In this document: positions 7,049 through 11,480 of the stretch, piece by piece | Layout of the letters: each line of letters begins with the position of its first letter | How positions within the stretch are numbered: the stretch's first letter is position 1 | DNA from: Bacteroidales bacterium | GTDB taxonomy: Bacteria > Bacteroidota > Bacteroidia > Bacteroidales > Muribaculaceae | Assembly (NCBI GenBank): GCA_004557565.1 | Contig: SFGS01000094.1 | Span: forward strand, 1 to 11,480 | Direction: 5' to 3' | Length of the DNA: 11,480 nt | Translations under genes and position numbers: made by a program | The notes under the pieces: generated by a model | What the model saw: only the letters and a program-made list of their open reading frames with translations | The model's database searches: none | Told to the model about the DNA's origin: nothing

Positions 7049-7080
7049 CAAAAGTACTAATTATTTTGAAATTACGAAAA
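7049..7080 (-). promoter_or_regulatory. Candidate promoter of the L31 gene
   Basis: On the minus strand TACTTTTG (7056-7049) matches TAnnTTTG perfectly. The -33 position, 20 bases upstream, reads TTTT/TTTC (7080-7076 region), a partial match. The expected start is near 7042, so the leader is about 68 bases. Confidence 0.5.
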
Positions 7081-7179
7081 CTTTTCAGCCAACAATTTCT
7101 CGTTTTCACGCAAAACCGTGCAAAACCGTGCATAAAAGCCACACGCCACCTCAGCGCCAATGATTTTTTTGACCAATAA

Positions 7180-7210
7180 TTTGCGAAATCATTTTTTATT
7201 ACTAATTTTG
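7180..7210 (+). promoter_or_regulatory. Promoter of the rho operon
   Basis: TTTG (7180-7183), 19 bases, TAATTTTG (7203-7210): an exact match to the Bacteroidetes promoter consensus in both boxes and in spacing. The expected start site is about 7217, giving a leader of about 220 bases before the rho ATG, unusually long for the region and compatible with regulation in the leader. Confidence 0.7.
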
Positions 7211-7359
7211 CAACGTAAATCAAATACTGCTAATCTGATATTGGTGCAACTAAAATATCAAAATCACAAACACCGATTGACGTTCAGAATTAGTATTCCA
7301 CATTTTTTATCATCATTTTCTGGTAATAAAACCATATCTTCTATGTGTTTTCAAAGCTG

Positions 7360-7443
7360 ATGGCTAATCCCTTCGAATTTCGAGGCCCTCATTATGTATA
7401 TACATGCATGCACATAGAACCTAACATCAAAATATATGTATAA
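7360..7443 (+). CDS. Possible 27-codon leader ORF overlapping the rho start
   Basis: An ATG at 7360 opens a 27-codon frame (starts MANPFEFRGPHYVY, ends NIKIYV) whose TAA at 7441-7443 overlaps the rho start codon (7436-7438) by eight bases in another frame. This arrangement would allow translational coupling or control of rho by leader translation. Length alone does not prove coding, and no homologue is recognised. The leader between about 7217 and 7360 shows no other feature except A/T-rich sequence; the 10-base palindrome TGTATATACA lies inside the ORF at 7394-7403. Confidence 0.25.
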   Translation: MANPFEFRGPHYVYTCMHIEPNIKIYV

Positions 7444-9562
7444 TATCAACGAACTGGAAGCAATGCCTTTGGAAGAGGTTCAAGCCTACGCGAAAAGCCT
7501 TGGCATAAAAAAGGTAGATTCCGAGACACTTGTTTACGACATTCTTGACCAGCAGGCAACCATCGCGAGCGCCAACACCGGTGCCACCAAGGCTTCGGAG
7601 CCGAAGAAGCGCAAAAGCGCCACTGTGGCCACTAAAAAGGCCGATGCGGCAAAGCCCAAGCAGGAAAAGAAGGTGGAAGATCCTAAAGAGACTACAGAAG
7701 TGAAGAAGAAAGCCACCAAGAAAAAGGCAGAAGCTGAAAAAGGCACAACGAAAGCGGCTACTGAAGAAAAGGCCGTGAAAGAGAAAAAGTCTGCTACCGC
7801 CACCAAATCCAAGAGCAAAACCACAAAAAAGGCTGCCGCTACTGAAGATGAAGCGAAGCCTGCTGCTGAGGAAGCGGCTAAAGAAACAGCTCCAGCCACC
7901 GACGGCGACGCTCAAGCAAAGCAAGAGAAAAAGCCACGCCGCCAGCGTATCGCAAAAGTGGCAGATAAAGCCGAGACCGCTCCTGCTGAAGAAACTATCG
8001 CTCCAACCGTGAACGACGAGCCACAGCAGCAAGAGATGGAGCAAGCACCAGAGCCACAAGCCGTGCAACAGCCCGAACACGAGATTCCATATCAGGAAGA
8101 AGAATATATCGCCGACGACGAATTTGCACCACAAAACCAGCAAAGCGATTTCCAAGACCTGTTCGGTGGCAGAAAGAATATGGGATTGGGCGCGTTCTTC
8201 AGCTCTTCGCAAACTTTCAAGCCTCGCACCAAAGAGGAAAAGGAAGAGGACGCACGCCGTGCAGAAGAGGCACGCCGCCGCGCCGCAGAAGAGGCAGCGA
8301 AAGCTCCTATCGTGATTCAAGAGCCTAAGGCTGAAAAACAACAGCCTGCCAACAACGGCAACGGCAAGAAGAACAAAAAGAACAAGAAGCAACAACAGCC
8401 ACAGGAAGTGGCGGAAAATCCATACACCGACAATCCATACAACTTCGAAGGTATTCTCGATGGCGAGGGCTTGCTCGAAATCATGCCCGACGGCTATGGA
8501 TTCCTCCGCTCATCTGACTACAACTACCTCACATCACCCGACGACATCTATGTGTCGCAATCACAAATCCGCAACAACGGTTTGAAAAACGGTGATGTGG
8601 TGTTCGGCACCATTCGCCCACCAAAGGAAGGCGAAAAATATTTCCCACTGTGCGAAGTGAAGGCCATCAACGGCCGCACCCCCGACTTTGTGCGCGACCG
8701 TGTGCCATTTGAGCACCTTGTGCCACTGTTCCCAGAAGAGAAATTCAACTTGGTGAGCACCAAGCACCCTAATATCTCCACCCGAATTGTGGATATGTTT
8801 GCGCCTATCGGCAAGGGACAGCGTGGCTTGATTGTGGCTCAGCCAAAAACTGGTAAAACAATTCTGCTAAAAGACATCGCCAACGCCATCGCGGAAAATC
8901 ACCCCGAAACCTATATGATTATTCTGCTCATCGACGAGCGTCCGGAAGAAGTGACCGACATGGCTCGCAGCGTGAACGCAGAAGTGATTGCCTCTACATT
9001 CGACGAACCAGCCGACCGCCATGTGAAGATAGCAGAACTTGTGCTCGCTAAGGCTAAACGACTGGTGGAATGTGGACACGATGTGGTGATTCTTCTCGAC
9101 TCTATCACTCGCTTGGCTCGCGCCTACAACACTTGCGCACCAGCATCAGGCAAGATTCTTTCGGGTGGTGTGGATGCCAACGCACTCCAACGCCCAAAAC
9201 GCTTCTTCGGTGCTGCGCGTAACATTGAGAATGGCGGTAGCCTCACCATCATCGCCACCGCACTTACCGAAACCGGTTCGAAGATGGACGAAGTGATCTT
9301 TGAGGAATTCAAGGGCACTGGCAACATGGAACTCCAGCTCGACCGCAAACTCAGCAACAAGCGCATCTTCCCTGCTGTGGACATTATGGCTTCAAGCACC
9401 CGACGCGACGACTTGCTTTTCAATCAAGACACTATCAACCGCATGTGGATTTTGCGCCGCTTCCTGAGCGACCGCACTTCTATCGAGGCAATGGAATTTA
9501 TCAAAGACCGTATGCTTCGCACATCGAGCAACGAAGAATTGCTGCTCACAATGAACGACTAA
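7436..9562 (+). CDS. rho: Transcription termination factor Rho with large disordered insert
   Basis: 708 residues against about 420 in E. coli. Residues 1-42 are the N-terminal helical domain. Residues about 45-330 are low complexity: Lys/Ala/Glu-rich (55-185), Gln/Pro/Glu-rich (195-240), a short DLFGGRKNMGLGAFF island (241-255), a highly charged helix (264-290) and an Asn/Lys/Gln run (306-325). The cold-shock RNA-binding domain follows (about 336-412, with GYGFLR 353-358). The ATPase core has Walker A AQPKTGKT (468-475), Walker B DVVILLD (549-555) and the Q/R-loop region VDANALQRPKRFFGAARNIENGG (579-601). It is a hexameric RNA translocase that ends transcription. All catalytic motifs are intact, so the insert is not a disruption. 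Bacteroides Rho proteins are known to carry such inserts, linked in B. thetaiotaomicron to phase separation and gut fitness. It heads the rho-ruvX-def operon. Confidence 0.97.
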   Translation: MYNINELEAMPLEEVQAYAKSLGIKKVDSETLVYDILDQQATIASANTGATKASEPKKRKSATVATKKADAAKPKQEKKVEDPKETTEVKKKATKKKAEAEKGTTKAATEEKAVKEKKSATATKSKSKTTKKAAATEDEAKPAAEEAAKETAPATDGDAQAKQEKKPRRQRIAKVADKAETAPAEETIAPTVNDEPQQQEMEQAPEPQAVQQPEHEIPYQEEEYIADDEFAPQNQQSDFQDLFGGRKNMGLGAFFSSSQTFKPRTKEEKEEDARRAEEARRRAAEEAAKAPIVIQEPKAEKQQPANNGNGKKNKKNKKQQQPQEVAENPYTDNPYNFEGILDGEGLLEIMPDGYGFLRSSDYNYLTSPDDIYVSQSQIRNNGLKNGDVVFGTIRPPKEGEKYFPLCEVKAINGRTPDFVRDRVPFEHLVPLFPEEKFNLVSTKHPNISTRIVDMFAPIGKGQRGLIVAQPKTGKTILLKDIANAIAENHPETYMIILLIDERPEEVTDMARSVNAEVIASTFDEPADRHVKIAELVLAKAKRLVECGHDVVILLDSITRLARAYNTCAPASGKILSGGVDANALQRPKRFFGAARNIENGGSLTIIATALTETGSKMDEVIFEEFKGTGNMELQLDRKLSNKRIFPAVDIMASSTRRDDLLFNQDTINRMWILRRFLSDRTSIEAMEFIKDRMLRTSSNEELLLTMND

Positions 9563-9580
9563 TCCTCATCAGAGCTGATA

Positions 9581-9997
9581 ATGGGAAGAATTTTAGCAAT
9601 CGACTACGGACGAAAACGCACAGGCGTGGCAGTGACCGACCCTTTGAAAATCATTGCCAACGCTTTGGGCACATACCCCACCCACACGCTGATGGACTTC
9701 TTGAAAGACTATACGCAGCGTGAGGAAGTGGAAACCATTGTGATTGGGCTGCCGAAGCAGCTCAACGGTGAGCCGTCGGAAAGTATGCGCTACATCACAC
9801 CTTTTGTGAACCGCATGAAAAAGGAGATGCCGCAAATGCCCGTCGTGATGTACGACGAGCGATTCACGTCGACCATCGCCCACAAGGCGATGATTGATGG
9901 CGGTATGAAGAAAAGCGACCGACGCGACAAGGCGAAAGTCGACGCCATTGCCGCCACCATAATTCTTACCGACTATTTACAAAGCAATTTAATATAA
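9581..9997 (+). CDS. ruvX: Holliday junction resolvase-like / pre-16S rRNA nuclease
   Basis: 138 residues, the normal length of the YqgF/RuvX family with an RNase-H-like fold. Visible motifs are AIDYGRKRTGVAV (6-18, D8), VIGLPKQLNGE (54-64), YDERFTS (91-97, E93) and DAIAATIIL (121-129, D121); D8, E93 and D121 form the expected acidic metal-binding site. Family members process the 5' end of 16S rRNA and have been proposed as alternative Holliday-junction resolvases; the sequence cannot decide between the two. It starts 18 bases after the rho stop and ends 7 bases before def, so the three are almost certainly co-transcribed. Start ATG at 9581 gives the standard MGRILAIDYG opening. Confidence 0.92.
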   Translation: MGRILAIDYGRKRTGVAVTDPLKIIANALGTYPTHTLMDFLKDYTQREEVETIVIGLPKQLNGEPSESMRYITPFVNRMKKEMPQMPVVMYDERFTSTIAHKAMIDGGMKKSDRRDKAKVDAIAATIILTDYLQSNLI

Positions 9998-10004
9998 CAA
10001 AAAT

Positions 10005-10574
10005 ATGATTCTACCAGTATATATCTACGGACAACCCGTGCTTCGCAACGAAGCCGAACTCGTGACCAAAGACTACGAAGGTCTGAACGAGCTTATCGAA
10101 AACATGAAAGAAACCATGTACGCAAGTAATGGTATAGGCATTGCCGCGCCTCAGGTGGGCGTGGGACTGAAGCTCGTCTATATTGACGTAGATGTGTTGA
10201 AAGATGATTTCCCCGAATTGAAGGGTGTGCAGATGGTGCTCATCAACCCTGAAGTGACCGTGGATGAAACAAGCCCCACCGTCACCAGAGAGGAAGGCTG
10301 CCTGAGCGTGCCTGGTGTAAACGAAAATGTGACCCGCCACAGCAAGATTCATTTGAAGTGGACCGATGAAAACTGGGTGGAGCACGAACAGGACATTGAA
10401 GGCTATCTGGCGCGCGTGGTGCAGCACGAATGCGACCACCTTGACGGACATTTGTTCATCGACTGGGTGTCACCAATTAGAAAACAACTGATTCGCAACA
10501 AGTTATCAAATATGATTAAGGGAAAAATCCGTTGCAGTTACAAGGTGAAATTCTACAATCCTAAGAAGAAATAA
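10005..10574 (+). CDS. def: Peptide deformylase
   Basis: 189 residues. All three family motifs are present: GIGIAAPQ (43-50), EGCLSVPG (97-104, with metal ligand C99) and QHECDHLDG (140-148, with ligands H141 and H145 and catalytic E142). It removes the formyl group from N-terminal methionine of new proteins in the cytoplasm, using Fe2+ or a similar metal. The start ATG at 10005 follows the A-rich AACAAAAAT and lies 7 bases after ruvX; MILPVYIYGQPVLR is the usual opening in Bacteroidales. The C-terminus ends in a basic FYNPKKK tail. A weak imperfect hairpin (10582-10609) follows the stop but has no U-tract, so I do not call it a terminator. Confidence 0.97.
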   Translation: MILPVYIYGQPVLRNEAELVTKDYEGLNELIENMKETMYASNGIGIAAPQVGVGLKLVYIDVDVLKDDFPELKGVQMVLINPEVTVDETSPTVTREEGCLSVPGVNENVTRHSKIHLKWTDENWVEHEQDIEGYLARVVQHECDHLDGHLFIDWVSPIRKQLIRNKLSNMIKGKIRCSYKVKFYNPKKK

Positions 10575-10628
10575 AAAATTAGTGGAAGATGTCTCACGAC
10601 AGCCTCCACACACTTTAAATCTAATACC

Positions 10629-10712
10629 ATGAAAAACACACGCACAAATGTAACAATTAAATTTGTAATAACAATAGAAAAAACAAATTTTTTTCAAAAA
10701 AAACTATTTTGA
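10629..10712 (+). CDS. Possible 27-codon leader ORF before the deaminase gene
   Basis: ATG at 10629 opens 27 codons (starts MKNTRTNVTIKFVITI) ending in TGA at 10710-10712, two bases before the deaminase ATG. The composition is very A-rich and the second half is Lys/Phe-rich without clear constraint. It could be a coupling leader or a chance frame in A-rich DNA. No homologue is recognised with certainty. Confidence 0.15.
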   Translation: MKNTRTNVTIKFVITIEKTNFFQKKLF

Positions 10713-10714
10713 CG

Positions 10715-11206
10715 ATGGAAAACAATATTAAAATCACTCCAGAAGATGTGAAATACATCAAAATGGCTTGCGAATTGGCAAGCGACAACATAGATAAGGG
10801 CGGCGGTCCGTTTGGTGCCGTGATTGTGAAAAACGGTGAAGTGCTGGCTACCGGCTGCAATAGTGTGACTATTGACAACGACCCTACCGCACACGCCGAA
10901 GTGAACGCAATTCGCAAGGCTTGCAAATTGGTGAACAATTTCAACCTTGAAGGCTGCGTGATTTACAGCAGTTGCGAGCCATGCCCCATGTGCTTGAGTT
11001 CGCTCTACTGGGCAGGTGTGAGCCGCATCTACTACGCCAACACTCAAAACGATGCCGATGCTATCGACTTTGGCGATCATTTCATCTATGAGGAAATCGC
11101 AAAACCTCACTTGAAACGCCTCATTCCATGCATCCACGTCGATGAACCCACAGCCATTCTCCACTTCAAAAAGTGGGACGAGAAAAACGATAAAATCAAG
11201 TATTAA
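10715..11206 (+). CDS. guaD: Cytidine/guanosine deaminase family protein, probably guanine deaminase
   Basis: 163 residues of the CDA/dCMP deaminase fold. GPFGAVIVKNG (31-41), HAE at 60-62 (H60 zinc ligand, E62 proton shuttle) and SSCEPCPMC (85-93; ligands C90 and C93) form the zinc site. Length, NDPTAHAEVNAIRKACK, the DAxxxDFGDHFIYEEIAKP-like segment (114-131) and the tyrosine-terminated tail (DKIKY) resemble B. subtilis GuaD, which converts guanine to xanthine, more than the tRNA adenosine deaminase TadA. A purine-salvage role is therefore likely. The ATG at 10715 is preferred to an in-frame TTG at 10709. It lies 140 bases after def, on the same strand; I see no convincing promoter in the gap, so it may be read through from the rho operon or use a non-consensus site. 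A strong terminator follows. Confidence 0.85.
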   Translation: MENNIKITPEDVKYIKMACELASDNIDKGGGPFGAVIVKNGEVLATGCNSVTIDNDPTAHAEVNAIRKACKLVNNFNLEGCVIYSSCEPCPMCLSSLYWAGVSRIYYANTQNDADAIDFGDHFIYEEIAKPHLKRLIPCIHVDEPTAILHFKKWDEKNDKIKY

Positions 11207-11227
11207 TATCGCTTGTCGGATATTGAC

Positions 11228-11265
11228 AATAATGGTCGCCCCTACAAGAGCGACCATTATTTTTT
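11228..11265 (+). terminator. Strong terminator after the deaminase gene
   Basis: A perfect 12-bp stem, AATAATGGTCGC (11228-11239) with GCGACCATTATT (11250-11261), loop CCCTACAAGA, then TTTT. It begins 22 bases after the stop codon. The A-rich left side gives a short U-tract only on the plus strand, though the stem could also stop minus-strand transcription. The stem and the CCCTAC loop resemble the REP-like motif at 5422-5446, so this may be a co-opted repeat. Confidence 0.85.
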
Positions 11266-11278
11266 GGAAATGATATAC

Positions 11279-11474
11279 ATGTTGTCCTAAAAAAAATGCG
11301 ATGAAATTCCGTTAGGAATTTGATGTGTGTAGGCAGGTATGCAGAAAAGATGTAATGGAGCGAAGCGAAATGGAATCTTTACGAACCTTTAGCTCGCTCG
11401 AACTTGTTCGGGCAAATGCCTGCAATAGATATATCAGGATGTTGCATTCCAGCGGAATGCGACAACATCAAATT
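11279..11474. repeat. Second structured intergenic element, unrelated in sequence to A/A'
   Basis: About 196 non-coding bases packed with nested inverted repeats: outer ATGTTGTC (11279-11286) with GACAACAT (11461-11468); hairpin AAATTCC-GTTA-GGAATTT (11304-11321 region); GCAGG (11333-11337) with CCTGC (11419-11423); AAAGAT (11346-11351) with ATCTTT (11375-11380); CGAA-CTTG-TTCG (11399-11410); GCATTCC-AGC-GGAATGC (11444-11460). A competing 10-bp pairing, AATTTGATGT (11317-11326) with ACATCAAATT (11465-11474), excludes the outer stem. It may run past the window edge. Confidence 0.55.
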
Positions 11475-11480
11475 GCCGTA

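Noticed and set aside
6975..7223. 83-codon N-terminal extension of the L31 frame
   Set aside because: It covers the L31 promoter and leader hairpin, has no L31 similarity, and L31 proteins start at MKKGIHP.
7160..7360. 66-codon plus-strand frame upstream of rho
   Set aside because: It starts before the rho promoter, and has A/T-driven composition with no recognisable feature; it ends by chance at the leader ORF start.
7427..8395. 322-codon minus-strand frame, very Leu/Phe/Cys-rich, resembling a membrane protein
   Set aside because: It is the complement of the Lys/Ala/Glu-rich part of rho; the apparent membrane character is an artefact of reading AAG/GCC/GAA codons backward.
7568..8425. Intein or mobile insertion inside rho
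   Set aside because: The insert is low-complexity and charged, lies between domains, has no intein or endonuclease motifs, and such inserts are known in Bacteroides Rho.
10582..10609. Terminator after def
   Set aside because: The hairpin GTGGA/TCCAC has a 3x3 internal loop and no following T-run, so read-through toward the deaminase gene remains possible.
10709..10714. TTG start two codons upstream of the deaminase ATG
   Set aside because: The ATG at 10715 is a better start codon and the two extra residues add nothing conserved.

Overview
The window looks like a chromosome segment of a Bacteroidales gut bacterium, probably Muribaculaceae or Prevotellaceae; the sequence alone does not settle the family. 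The evidence is a Rho factor with a very long disordered N-terminal insert, a debranching enzyme / GT4 / GH57 gene set, start codons preceded by A-rich stretches rather than Shine-Dalgarno sites, and promoter-like sites of the Bacteroidetes type (TTTG, about 19-20 bases, TAnnTTTG).

Layout. Bases 1-4913 hold a three-gene minus-strand glycogen / alpha-glucan operon (debranching enzyme, then a GT4 glycogen-synthase-like enzyme, then a GH57 protein). It is read from a candidate promoter near 4971-5002 and ends in a rho-independent terminator at 142-178. Bases 4914-5690 carry no gene. They hold two inverted copies of a ~172-base multi-hairpin repeat with a REP-like inverted repeat between them. 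Bases 5691-6590 (minus) encode a YegS/DagK-family lipid kinase. Bases 6720-6974 (minus) encode ribosomal protein L31 type B, behind a structured leader and a TACTTTTG promoter. From 7180 onward everything reads on the plus strand: a near-perfect promoter, a ~220-base leader with a short upstream ORF, then rho, ruvX and def packed as an operon, then a guanine-deaminase-like gene with its own strong terminator. The window ends in a second type of intergenic structured element.

How the genes fit together. The first block makes and trims storage glucan. The second is a housekeeping cluster: transcription termination (Rho), Holliday-junction / pre-rRNA nuclease (RuvX), N-terminal deformylation (Def) and purine salvage (GuaD-like).

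The most unusual signals are non-coding. The two inverted repeat copies keep the same stems while the stem sequences differ, which is covariation. Also notable are the ~285-residue disordered insert of Rho, the histone-H1-like Lys/Ala tail on the GH57 protein, and an Asn at the position where active GH57 enzymes have the catalytic Asp.
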